Position numbers and translations under genes: made by a program. Below the pieces are notes generated by a model. The model was not told where the DNA came from, ran no database searches, and saw only the letters and a list, made by a program, of their open reading frames with translations. A stretch of DNA of 22,867 bases from Competibacteraceae bacterium UBA3908 (GTDB taxonomy: Bacteria > Pseudomonadota > Gammaproteobacteria > Competibacterales > Competibacteraceae). Of this stretch, positions 7,646 to 14,445 are shown piece after piece (the stretch's first letter is position 1; every line of letters starts with the position of its first letter). The stretch is from assembly GCA_002391525.1 (NCBI GenBank), contig DGFE01000134.1, forward strand, positions 1 through 22,867, in the 5' to 3' direction.

Positions 7646-8409
7646 TCGGTATCCGCCAACTCCGGCTTGGTGTGATAGCCGCGCGGGGTGTAGACCCACT
7701 TGCCCACCCGCCGGGTTTCGCTGTTGCCGACCAGGACCAGCGACAGCATGTTCAGCGGTTCCGGATCCAGTTCGCCCAAGGTGGTGACGGTGATCTGCTC
7801 GCCCTTGCGGGTGACGTTGAAGGCGACGATGACGGGCGTTTCCGGCTGGCGATGGCGCAACAGGATTTGCCGGGCTTCCCGCAGTTGCCAGGAGCGTTTG
7901 TTGGACACCGCGTTGTAGAAGGCGATGGCGAAATCGCCCTGACCAGCCAGGTCGATCCGTTTGGCGATCAGTTCCCACGGGGTGAGCAGGTCGGAGAGGG
8001 AAATCACGCAAAAATCGTGCGCCAGCGGCGCACCGACCCGAGCCGCCGCCGCCTGCATCGCCGAAATGCCGGGAATGATTTCGATTTCGACCTCCGTCCA
8101 TTCCGGCCTCGGCTTGCGCGCCAGCAACTCGAACACCACTGTCGCCATGCCATAGATGCCGGCGTCGCCGCTGGACACCAGCGCGGTGGTCCGGCCACCG
8201 GCGGCGAGATCGAGCGCCAGCGCCGCGCGGGCCAGTTCCTCGCCCATCGGCGTCTTGTGGCGGGTCTTGCCTTCGGCCAGTTCGCCGAGCAGATTCAAAT
8301 ACAGGCCATGTCCGGCCAAGTCGGTACAGGATTCCAGAGCGGCGCGGGCGGCAGGACTGAGATGCTCCAACCCGCCGGGGCCAGCGCCGATGAGGTAAAG
8401 TCGTTTCAT
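7639..8409 (-). CDS. cobJ: Precorrin-3B C17-methyltransferase
   Basis: An SAM-dependent methylase of 256 residues from the tetrapyrrole methyltransferase family, acting in the ring-contraction stage of cobalamin synthesis. GAGPGG at residues 8-13 starts the N-terminal domain. SSGDAGIYGMA and PGISAMQAAAARVGAPL are the conserved substrate/SAM loops, and the C-terminal stretch with GEQITVTTLGEL and LVGNS is typical of CobJ/CbiH. Length is normal. The ATG at 8407-8409 gives the usual family N terminus, with no strong ribosome-binding site before it. Its last 7 bp overlap the convergent namZ gene. No other cobalamin gene lies in the window, so this is an isolated pathway gene. CbiH is the anaerobic-pathway alternative name. 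Confidence 0.9.
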   Translation of the reverse strand: MKRLYLIGAGPGGLEHLSPAARAALESCTDLAGHGLYLNLLGELAEGKTRHKTPMGEELARAALALDLAAGGRTTALVSSGDAGIYGMATVVFELLARKPRPEWTEVEIEIIPGISAMQAAAARVGAPLAHDFCVISLSDLLTPWELIAKRIDLAGQGDFAIAFYNAVSNKRSWQLREARQILLRHRQPETPVIVAFNVTRKGEQITVTTLGELDPEPLNMLSLVLVGNSETRRVGKWVYTPRGYHTKPELADTDQ

Positions 8410-8484
8410 CTGGGTACTCGTGAATGACCCCGGCTTTCAGGGTCAGCAAAATCCCAACGGTAATTGGCAAGGCAATGGCGCCGT

Positions 8485-8574
8485 TCAAAAATTCTTGGCG
8501 AATCCAAAGTTGAGGTAGTGCGCGTCCCCGTCAGGATAGCGGATCGCCACCGTGACTTCATCCACGAATGGGGG
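8485..8574 (-). pseudogene. Possible C-terminal remnant of an outer-membrane beta-barrel protein
   Basis: The minus strand encodes PFVDEVTVAIRYPDGDAHYL, then NFGFAKNF and a stop. The alternating hydrophobic pattern and terminal phenylalanine resemble the last strands of an outer-membrane barrel, the C-terminal signature read by the BAM machinery. No upstream barrel remains: the frame runs into the neighbouring secreted-protein gene out of phase. This is either a decayed fragment or a chance open frame. The protein family was not identified. Confidence 0.33.
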
Positions 8575-8606
8575 TCCTCCGAGTGGCCCACCGGCATTTT
8601 TTCCCG

Positions 8607-9017
8607 TCAGAAGCGGTCGTACTGGTATCCGTAGCGGTCGCGTCCGTCGTCGCGGTCGTGACGATCCCGCCGCCATTTCAGTTTCTGGTAGGCGTGCCGC
8701 AGTTCGCGCTGACCATGCTCGATCTTCCGGTCCAGCCGGTCCAGCCGGGCGCGCTCGAAGCGCACCGTGGCCCAGTCGCCCATGCGGCGTGCCTTGTCGT
8801 GGATCCACAGGGCTTGCCGTCGTTCCTCGTAGGCGCGTTCCAGCCTGGCTCTTTTTCGTTGAATGTCGTGATAGGCGTCGCTTCGATGGTCGTGATGATG
8901 GCGATAGCTCGAACGGTGGTCCCAGTCATCGTCGGTATCGCGATGAGCGTAAACCGCGGGCGCCGCCAGCAGCGAACAGAGCAGGGCAGCCGCGCCAAGG
9001 AATAGTGACTTTTGCAT
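8607..9017 (-). CDS. Small secreted, His/Arg/Asp-rich helical protein of unknown function
   Basis: An unrecognised 136-residue protein. The N terminus (MQKSLFLGAAALLCSLLAAP, then AVYA) is a clear Sec signal peptide with cleavage expected after Ala24. The mature part opens with a histidine/aspartate/arginine-rich stretch (about 25-50), continues with a strongly charged helical, probably coiled-coil region (about 52-115, e.g. RKRARLERAYEERRQ), and ends RDRYGYQYDRF. The ATG at 9017 is chosen because AAGAGGA at 9024-9030 sits 6 bp upstream and the signal peptide then starts at residue 1; an in-frame ATG 14 codons earlier would bury it. The His-rich segment could bind metal, but that is inference. 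Periplasmic location is likely. Confidence 0.72.
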   Translation of the reverse strand: MQKSLFLGAAALLCSLLAAPAVYAHRDTDDDWDHRSSYRHHHDHRSDAYHDIQRKRARLERAYEERRQALWIHDKARRMGDWATVRFERARLDRLDRKIEHGQRELRHAYQKLKWRRDRHDRDDGRDRYGYQYDRF

Positions 9018-9054
9018 GTGAAATCCTCTTGAAATCCAATGGTCAAATCGACGA

Positions 9055-9060
9055 ATCATA
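9055..9060 (-). promoter_or_regulatory. Candidate -10 element for the small secreted protein
   Basis: On the minus strand the hexamer reads TATGAT and would place transcription start about 30 nt before the ATG at 9017. No good -35 hexamer lies 16-18 bp upstream, so support is weak. Confidence 0.3.
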
Positions 9061-9213
9061 TCCGAGCGGGCATCGATTTCCGCCTTGATCCGGTTTTTAC
9101 GGCAGACCCGCTGAAAGATTCCTTAACGAACGCCACCGCGGACGAGTCCGTATAGTGTTCGGAGGACGTTTCTCCAGCGACTACACTTTCGGCACCGCCT
9201 GCTGTCGTTCGAG

Positions 9214-9228
9214 GTCATTGCCAATGAC
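9214..9228. promoter_or_regulatory. Perfect palindrome, candidate operator (first of two)
   Basis: GTCATTG-C-CAATGAC is a perfect 7-bp inverted repeat around one central base. It lies in the 264-bp intergenic stretch before the gene at 9282. A symmetrical site of this size suits a dimeric regulator. Nothing else in 9061-9213 was identifiable apart from a TATAGT hexamer at 9151-9156 without a good -35 and a CGGAC-GA-GTCCG inverted repeat at 9139-9150. Confidence 0.45.
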
Positions 9229-9247
9229 GGTCGAAACGGTCTCGACC
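9229..9247. promoter_or_regulatory. Second inverted repeat abutting the first palindrome
   Basis: GGTCGA-N7-TCGACC is a perfect 6-bp inverted repeat that starts on the base directly after the first palindrome. It ends 34 bp before the ATG at 9282. It could be an operator or a stem in the mRNA leader. Confidence 0.4.
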
Positions 9248-9281
9248 AAAACCTCTTGAATGTATATTTGGAGGAGTCGAT

Positions 9282-10079
9282 ATGCCCCATGGTAATAAAG
9301 AAGGCATCGCATCGAGGACGCGGGCCAAGACGTCAACGGTTGGCGGTGGAATCAGTAAACCCCAGCGGAATATCGGTCAGAAGCTACGCGCCAAGTCCTC
9401 GAAGGCTGACTCGGTGAAAGACATACTCAAGAAAAAGCGCGCGGCGAGGGCTTTTAACGCGGAGCCGTCTCTCAGCCTGGACAGTACGGGAGTCTGTCGA
9501 ATCAACACGGGCCGAATGGATCCCCGCAGCCAGTATGAAATCTACAATTACGCTTTCCTGGTCAACAATTACTTGAAAAAGCAGCGCGGAAAACGAGTCA
9601 AGATCAAATCGACGAAGGCGCAGCGATCCGACCAGGCCAGTTTTTGTAACACGGTACGCCAGGAGAATAAGGATTTGTTCGGTGAGCTGAATCAGGGAAA
9701 ACAGAAAAACCACAAATTGTTTTCCGTCGTCGCGCACGTGCCTGACGAGTGCATTCAGGTGCGGCGGTTTGGCGAAAGCCACAATCAAACGACATCGCGG
9801 GGAACGGGCGGCATCGGCAAAGCGCCAGGCTGGATGCCGATGACCAACCAGGCGAATGGCCTGGTGGCCAAAATCGGCAACCAGACGCTGAATTCAACCG
9901 GGCAACAGGAGGGCCCCTACCTGTCCAGCATCGAGGTCGACGGCGAGGAACCAACCCGCCTGTTGCCCATTCCCGTGGTCACGCAAGCGCTGGGCCACGA
10001 TCCATATGCGATGCCGGACGACGAGGAGAGCAGCGAGGGGAGCAGCGAGGAGGGCAGCGAGGAGGGCAGCGAAGATTGA
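9282..10079 (+). CDS. Unrecognised charge-polarised protein with acidic repeat tail
   Basis: A 265-residue protein that I cannot assign to a family. GGAGGAG at 9270-9276 is a strong ribosome-binding site 5 bp before the ATG. Residues 1-55 are rich in Lys/Arg/Ser/Thr and largely disordered in appearance (GIASRTRAKTS, LRAKSSKADSVKDILKKKRA). Residues about 75-175 look folded, with segments such as RSQYEIYNYAFLVNNYLKK and HKLFSVVAHVPDECIQVRRF; 175-220 are Gly/Asn/Gln/Thr-rich. The end is a Ser/Glu/Gly repeat (residues 250-265). No signal peptide or membrane segment is seen. Codon use is visibly more AT-rich than its neighbours (AAA, AAT and TTT runs), suggesting recent acquisition. A basic head with an acidic tail could bind nucleic acid, but no function is assigned. 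Confidence 0.75.
   Translation: MPHGNKEGIASRTRAKTSTVGGGISKPQRNIGQKLRAKSSKADSVKDILKKKRAARAFNAEPSLSLDSTGVCRINTGRMDPRSQYEIYNYAFLVNNYLKKQRGKRVKIKSTKAQRSDQASFCNTVRQENKDLFGELNQGKQKNHKLFSVVAHVPDECIQVRRFGESHNQTTSRGTGGIGKAPGWMPMTNQANGLVAKIGNQTLNSTGQQEGPYLSSIEVDGEEPTRLLPIPVVTQALGHDPYAMPDDEESSEGSSEEGSEEGSED
10029..10076 (+). repeat. Four 12-bp tandem units coding (S/G)SE(G/E/D)
   Basis: The units at 10029-10040, 10041-10052, 10053-10064 and 10065-10076 share the core AGCGAG (AGCGAA in the last) and encode SSEG, SSEE, GSEE and GSED. Changes in copy number would keep the frame and only alter tail length. Confidence 0.85.
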
Positions 10080-10128
10080 GGGATGGTTTTGGAATGACAC
10101 CGTTGCAGCACTGAGGCAGGGTCCAAAG

Positions 10129-10893
10129 ATGACGACCGATTCGGAAAAGAGCGCCGGACTGGTGAACGCCACCGCCGAACTGACCATCGCGGGCAGGAAG
10201 TTGCGGCTGGAAATGCCGGTTCCCGCCGGGCGGGCCCGGCTGATCGAACTGTTGCCCTTCTTCCGGTATCTGACCGATTCGTTCGTCGACTTGGCGGTGG
10301 AGAATGCCCAGGCGGCGGGCGCGACGGTCTCTTGCCGGAAAGGGTGCGGCGCGTGTTGCCGGCAACTGGTCCCGATTGCCGGAATCGAGGCGCAACGGCT
10401 GCGGGAACTGGTGGAGGCCATGCCGGAGCCCCGAAAATCCGTGATCCTGGCCCGTTTCGAGCGCGCCCGCCAGATTTTGCGGGAAGCGGGTCTGCTGGAA
10501 AAGCTGCTTGAGCCGAACCGGATCAAAGAGGACGCCATCGTTGCGCTCGGGCTGGACTATTTCCGTGAGGGGATCGCCTGTCCGTTTCTCGAAGACGAGT
10601 CGTGCTCGATTTATGCCGAACGGCCCCTGGCCTGCCGCGAGTATCTGGTCGTTTCGCCGGCTGAACACTGCGCCAATCCCAGTGCGGAATCGGTGCGCTG
10701 CGTCAAGCCGGTCGTGCATACCGCCAAGGCGGTCAGGGGTTTGAACGCGGCCTGGAGCGGTCACGCCACCCGCTGGCTGCCGTTGATTCTGGCGCTGACC
10801 TGGGCGGAGACTCATTGCGATGACACGCCGGAACGCCTTGGAACCGAGTGGGTGAAGGACGCGTTCACACGGATAACGGGGCGGGAAGCGTAA
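10129..10893 (+). CDS. YkgJ-family cysteine-cluster protein
   Basis: A 254-residue cytoplasmic protein of the YkgJ/UPF0153 family, thought to bind zinc or an iron-sulfur cluster; the cellular role is unknown. The defining pattern is intact: Cys69-X3-Cys73-X2-Cys76-Cys77 (CRKGCGACC), then Cys151 and Cys159 (ACPFLEDESCSIY) and Cys169 (RPLACREYL), with further cysteines later. This copy is longer than the minimal domain, with an extra N-terminal segment and a C-terminal helical region. The frame stays open upstream to about 10006, but that part overlaps the previous gene's repeat tail and is Arg/Ala-rich, so the ATG at 10129 is preferred. It follows the orphan gene by 49 bp in the same direction. 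Its stop is 7 bp from the end of the convergent EEP gene. Confidence 0.85.
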   Translation: MTTDSEKSAGLVNATAELTIAGRKLRLEMPVPAGRARLIELLPFFRYLTDSFVDLAVENAQAAGATVSCRKGCGACCRQLVPIAGIEAQRLRELVEAMPEPRKSVILARFERARQILREAGLLEKLLEPNRIKEDAIVALGLDYFREGIACPFLEDESCSIYAERPLACREYLVVSPAEHCANPSAESVRCVKPVVHTAKAVRGLNAAWSGHATRWLPLILALTWAETHCDDTPERLGTEWVKDAFTRITGREA

Positions 10894-10900
10894 ACGGTCG

Positions 10901-11851
10901 TCAAGCCTTTGTCGCGAAGGCCGGCAGCCATGCCAACACCGGGTCGTGATCGCTGGCCGGCCCCGGGTCGCCAGGGTTGGCATCGCTGTTGACGTGCGGA
11001 ATACGCGCCGTCGCCCCCCGTCGCAGTGCCGGGCTGATCAGGATGTGGTCCAGCGCCTGCGGCTGGCCGCCATGCCGGCGGGTATAGCCTTGTCCGCGCG
11101 GCTGGTCTTCCAGCAGGTTGTGGAACCACGGGCCCTTGAGCAGCTTCAACGTCTTGGATCCCGGCAGGTCGTTCAGATCGCCCAGCAGCACGATGGCCGC
11201 TCCGGGATCGCAAGCCAGCAGATCGGCGGCGAAGCGATGGACGAGCTCGGCTTGGGCGTGACGCTGTTGCTTGGCGTAATCCTCTTCACGGCGGGTGATC
11301 GAGCGCATGGACTTGAAATGGCAGACGATCACAAACAGCCGTTGTCCCTCCACCTCGAATTCCGCCGCCAGCGCCTTGCGGCTGGGCGCCCAGTGATGCC
11401 GTCCGTCGCCGGCGAAAGCGGGGTGCGCGGGCGCGATGCGGCCGGGATTGAGGGTCAGGCTGGGACGGCGGTCGCTGAAGCGAATGCCGGTGCTGTCCTC
11501 CGGGCCGGCGTTGCCCCGGTCGGGAAAAGCCACCCGTGTGGGGTCGAACAGCAGGCCGACCCGGATGTTGGCACCGGCCATGCCGCCGTCCTGTCGGGCC
11601 AGCGGCGGAATTTCCCGAAAGTCGTAGGCCGGTCCGCCGGCTGCGACGATGGCCGCGATCAGCAGCCGATACACCGGGTCGGCGGGAACCCGCCCACCCA
11701 TCAGCCCTGGGCTTTCCGCCATGATTTCCTGCACCGCCAGGATGGCCGGCCCTTCAAGATCGCGGGCGACGATGGCGCCGAGCCGCGCCAGGCGCGTCGG
11801 CGGCGCGTCCGCGCCCAGATTGCAGAGGTTGAAGGTGGCGATAGTCAACAT
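10901..11851 (-). CDS. Endonuclease/exonuclease/phosphatase (EEP) superfamily protein
   Basis: A 316-residue metal-dependent phosphoesterase of the EEP (DNase I/exonuclease III-like) fold. All signature positions are visible: ATFNLCN with Asn8, QE with Glu42, SRKAL at 157-161, CHFKS with His178, GDLND with Asp225/Asn227, LDHI with Asp268/His269, and SDHDPV with Asp301/His302. No signal peptide is present, so it is probably cytoplasmic. GGGGGA lies just before the ATG at 11851. The substrate (DNA, RNA, phosphoinositide-like or other) cannot be read from the motifs. It converges on the YkgJ gene with almost no spacer, and no terminator is visible between them. Confidence 0.88.
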   Translation of the reverse strand: MLTIATFNLCNLGADAPPTRLARLGAIVARDLEGPAILAVQEIMAESPGLMGGRVPADPVYRLLIAAIVAAGGPAYDFREIPPLARQDGGMAGANIRVGLLFDPTRVAFPDRGNAGPEDSTGIRFSDRRPSLTLNPGRIAPAHPAFAGDGRHHWAPSRKALAAEFEVEGQRLFVIVCHFKSMRSITRREEDYAKQQRHAQAELVHRFAADLLACDPGAAIVLLGDLNDLPGSKTLKLLKGPWFHNLLEDQPRGQGYTRRHGGQPQALDHILISPALRRGATARIPHVNSDANPGDPGPASDHDPVLAWLPAFATKA

Positions 11852-11932
11852 GGTGGTCCCCCGTGGCGGTTTCGCCTAAGGTTAGCGCGAAACCGGGGAA
11901 CCCGCCCGGCGTGAGGGTGGGCCGTGCCGGGG

Positions 11933-13306
11933 TCAGTCGCCGTTGGTCAGGAAGCGCAGCCGCGCCCGCACCAGGGCGCCGCCGAGCGTGCCGCGGCTGA
12001 TGTCCAGCTGGCCGTAGTAAACCTCTTCAACCAGATCCCGCACCACCGCGAGCCCGATACCGTGGCCGGCCACCGCGGGATCGGCCCGCTGGCCCCGGTT
12101 GAGCAACAGGGGCGCCTGTTCGACCGGGATGCCGGGACCGTCATCCTCGACCTCCACCACCAGTTCCTTTCGCCCGTCGCGGTCGGCGGGCCAGGCGCGC
12201 ACCACCACCCACTGGCGGCACCATTTGCAGGCGTTGTCGGCCAGGTTGCCCAGAATTTCCAGCAGATCGCCCTCGTCGCCATAGAACATCGTGGTGGTCG
12301 CGACCTCGCTGCTCAGCCGCGGGCTGCGGTCGGCGTAGACCTTGGCCAGCGAATCCAGGATCTTGCGGGTGATGGGCGCGACCGGCAGCGGCGCACTGAG
12401 CGCGGTGCGCCCCGAAGCGGCGGCCCGCTGCAACTGATAGTCCACCGTGCGGTTCATCCGCTCCACCTGTTCCCCCAGCGTGTGCCGCAGGTCCTCGGCT
12501 CTCGCCCCGTTTTCCAGCGCGCCGCGCAGCACCGCCAGCGGCGTTTTCAGGCTGTGCGCCAAGTCGGCCAGGGCATTGCGGTAACGTTCCAGGTGCGCGT
12601 GGCTTTGCCGGAGCAGGGCGTTCAGGTTGGTGGTCAGCGGCAGCAACTCCTCGGGATAGCCGCTGCTGAGTTCGGCCCGCCGGCCGGTTTCGATATCCTT
12701 GACCTCGGCGGCGACCCGCCGCAGCGGCTTCAGGCTCCAGCGCAGGATCAACCCTTGCACCGCCAGCAGCACGCCGGTCGCCGCCAGCAGCCAGCCCCAC
12801 AGCGCGCGCCGAAAAATCCAGAGTTGTTCGCGAAAATTCCACTGGGTCTCCGCCACCCGGAACGTGTAAAGCTGGTACTGGTTGGGGCTGATTTCCCAAC
12901 TGACCGTGAAGGCCAGTACGAACAGCGGGGTGCCGTCCGGTGATTCCAGTGGGGCGAACTGGGTTTCGCCGGGATTGCGGACCGCCGGGAAGAACGGCAG
13001 CGCCAAACCCAGCAGCGACGGCGAACGCCACGCCAGATTGCCCTGACTGTCCATCACGTCGGCGTACAGGCCGGAATCCGGGGTGGAGAAGCGCGCCTCG
13101 GGCAGGGCCTGGGGCAGGGCCAGCCGGTTGAAGGCGTCCAGATCGGCGGCGCCCAGCAACATGTAGACCTGGGCTTGCAGGCGGTCCTGAACGGCGGCCA
13201 GGGCGCTGTCGCGGAACGCTTCGTCCAGCGTCAGGCCGGTCAGGCCGAGAAAGGCGGCCAACACCACGCTGACGGCGACGAGCAGCCGGCTTCTGAGCGA
13301 ACGCAT
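11933..13306 (-). CDS. phoQ: PhoQ-like sensor histidine kinase
   Basis: An inner-membrane sensor kinase of 457 residues. The first membrane helix spans about 7-26, a periplasmic sensor domain about 27-168, and the second helix about 169-189, followed by a HAMP linker. The H-box (ADLAHSLKTPLAVLRGAL) puts the phospho-accepting histidine at His251 and matches PhoQ closely. The ATPase domain has an N-box at 354-358 (GNLADNACKWC), G1 at 388-394 (DDGPGIP) and G2 at 414-419 (GHGIGL). It starts 6 bp after the stop of the response regulator with no clear ribosome-binding site, suggesting coupled translation. The acidic cluster that senses Mg2+ in enteric PhoQ is not evident in the sensor domain. The signal is therefore unknown, and the gene name reflects family only. 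Confidence 0.85.
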   Translation of the reverse strand: MRSLRSRLLVAVSVVLAAFLGLTGLTLDEAFRDSALAAVQDRLQAQVYMLLGAADLDAFNRLALPQALPEARFSTPDSGLYADVMDSQGNLAWRSPSLLGLALPFFPAVRNPGETQFAPLESPDGTPLFVLAFTVSWEISPNQYQLYTFRVAETQWNFREQLWIFRRALWGWLLAATGVLLAVQGLILRWSLKPLRRVAAEVKDIETGRRAELSSGYPEELLPLTTNLNALLRQSHAHLERYRNALADLAHSLKTPLAVLRGALENGARAEDLRHTLGEQVERMNRTVDYQLQRAAASGRTALSAPLPVAPITRKILDSLAKVYADRSPRLSSEVATTTMFYGDEGDLLEILGNLADNACKWCRQWVVVRAWPADRDGRKELVVEVEDDGPGIPVEQAPLLLNRGQRADPAVAGHGIGLAVVRDLVEEVYYGQLDISRGTLGGALVRARLRFLTNGD

Positions 13307-13312
13307 CGGCGT

Positions 13313-13996
13313 TCAGCCGGCGGTCCGTTCCAGGCGGAACCGGTAGCCGCGCCCCCGCAAGGTTTCGATGGGATTGAGCGCGCGGTCGGGATCGAGCTTG
13401 CGGCGCAACCGGCCCACCAGCACTTCCAGCACGTTGCTGTCGCGGTCCTCGTCTTCCTGGTAGAGATGCTCGGTCAGTTCGGTTTTGGAAATCACCGTGC
13501 CGGCGTGCAGGATCAGGTATTCCAGCAGCTTGTATTCGTAGGCGGTCAGCTCCACCGGCTGATCGCCCAGGGTCACCTGTTGTGCGCCGGTGTCCAGGGC
13601 GATGGGCCCGCAGCGCAACACCGCCTGGGTCCAACCACCGGTGCGGCGGATCAGCGCCCGCAGTCGCGCCAACAACTCTTCCGTGTAGAAGGGTTTGACC
13701 AGATAATCGTCGGCGCCGGCTTCCAGCCCCTCGACCTTGTCCTGCCAGCGCCCGCGGGCGGTCAGGATCAACACCGGAAAGCGCCGGCCCGCCGCCCGCC
13801 AGCGACGGATGACGTCGATGCCTGGCAGGTCCGGCAGGCCGAGATCCACGACCGCCGCGTCCAGCGGATATTCCTGACCGAGATAGAGGCCGGTGCGGCC
13901 GTCGGCGGCGGTGTCCACGGCGTAACCCTGCTCGCGCAATTGGGCGGATATGCGTTCCAGCAGGGGGGTTTCGTCTTCGATGATCAGAATGCGCAT
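13313..13996 (-). CDS. phoP: PhoP-like OmpR-family response regulator
   Basis: A 227-residue DNA-binding regulator. The receiver domain (1-118) has the acidic pocket Glu7/Asp8, the phospho-acceptor Asp51 in VVDLGLPDLPG, Thr79 and Lys101 (LVKPF). The winged-helix domain (about 125-222) ends in LRGRGYRF, the wing typical of OmpR/PhoB. The VDLGLPD-GIDVIRRWR wording resembles PhoP. The ATG at 13996 gives the canonical MRILIIEDE start; an in-frame TTG at 14017 would add seven atypical residues and is not preferred. It is co-directional with the kinase (6-bp gap) and with the PepSY gene 30 bp upstream. Confidence 0.9.
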   Translation of the reverse strand: MRILIIEDETPLLERISAQLREQGYAVDTAADGRTGLYLGQEYPLDAAVVDLGLPDLPGIDVIRRWRAAGRRFPVLILTARGRWQDKVEGLEAGADDYLVKPFYTEELLARLRALIRRTGGWTQAVLRCGPIALDTGAQQVTLGDQPVELTAYEYKLLEYLILHAGTVISKTELTEHLYQEDEDRDSNVLEVLVGRLRRKLDPDRALNPIETLRGRGYRFRLERTAG

Positions 13997-14026
13997 GAGC
14001 GAACGTTCGAGTGGCAATCGGACCGG

Positions 14027-14365
14027 TCAGTCCCGCATTCTGCCGCTGGCGGGATCGTAATGAAAATTCCGCACCCGGCCGTCCGGTTGCAGGATGCGGA
14101 CCCGATAGCTCGGCTGGCCGTCGCGTTCGGCGCCCTGCACGCCCAGCACCCGGCCACCGGTGGCTTCGCGGGCGGCCCTGGCGGCCCGGTCGGGGGGGTC
14201 GTCGAACGGGCGGGGCGGCGGGCGGTGCTGCCGGCCACGGGGCGGCGAATCGTAATCGCCGCCCCGGTAAGAGCGGAATCCCTGCGCCTGCACGCCGCTG
14301 ACGGTCAGCAGACCTGCCAGCACCAGCAGCGCGAGGCGTCGTGATCGCCGTAACCTGTCGGACAT
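14027..14365 (-). CDS. Secreted PepSY-domain protein, first gene of the phoPQ-like operon
   Basis: A 112-residue protein with a Sec signal peptide (RRSRRLALLVLAGLLTVSG, then VQAQ; cleavage expected after Ala27). An arginine/proline-rich linker (about 30-60) leads to a C-terminal PepSY-like domain (about 61-112: AREATGGRVLGVQGAERDG, then YRVRILQPDGRVRNFHYD). PepSY modules are found in protease propeptides and in small periplasmic proteins encoded beside two-component systems. It heads the operon and may modulate the kinase's periplasmic sensor or a protease; that is inference. A weak GGAA-type ribosome-binding site precedes the ATG at 14365. Confidence 0.8.
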   Translation of the reverse strand: MSDRLRRSRRLALLVLAGLLTVSGVQAQGFRSYRGGDYDSPPRGRQHRPPPRPFDDPPDRAARAAREATGGRVLGVQGAERDGQPSYRVRILQPDGRVRNFHYDPASGRMRD

Positions 14366-14428
14366 GTCGTAAGTTTCCGCGTGAAGTTGGTATGAATTGA
14401 ATTAGCTTACAGCCTAACGGGTTAAGAA

Positions 14429-14445
14429 TGAATCAGGACTGAATC
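14429..14445. promoter_or_regulatory. Direct repeat TGAATC-N5-TGAATC, candidate PhoP-like regulator site
   Basis: Two perfect hexamers (14429-14434 and 14440-14445) are spaced by 5 bp, giving the 11-bp period typical of OmpR/PhoP-family regulators that bind as head-to-tail dimers. The site lies between the divergent PepSY-phoP-phoQ operon and the secreted-protein gene at 14593. On the minus strand, AT-rich sequence (TAAGCTAATTCAATTCAT) follows towards the PepSY gene and could hold its -10. The hexamer differs from the enteric PhoP box (TGTTTA). Confidence 0.55.

Noticed and set aside
8424..8446. TGACCC/GGGTCA hairpin upstream of cobJ as terminator or riboswitch
   Set aside because: Only 6 bp of stem, no T-tract, and none of the conserved B12-box sequence expected of a cobalamin riboswitch.
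9121..9160. TATAGT hexamer at 9151 as promoter of the orphan gene
   Set aside because: The best -35-like hexamer (TTAACG) is 22 bp away, too far, so it is mentioned only as a weak possibility.
10006..10128. Upstream extension of the YkgJ gene to an earlier ATG
   Set aside because: The extension (RRAARGAARRAARRAA) is the shifted reading of the neighbour's acidic repeat and is not native protein sequence.
13997..14017. Earlier TTG start for the PhoP-like regulator
   Set aside because: It adds seven residues before the canonical MRILIIEDE receiver start and has no ribosome-binding site.
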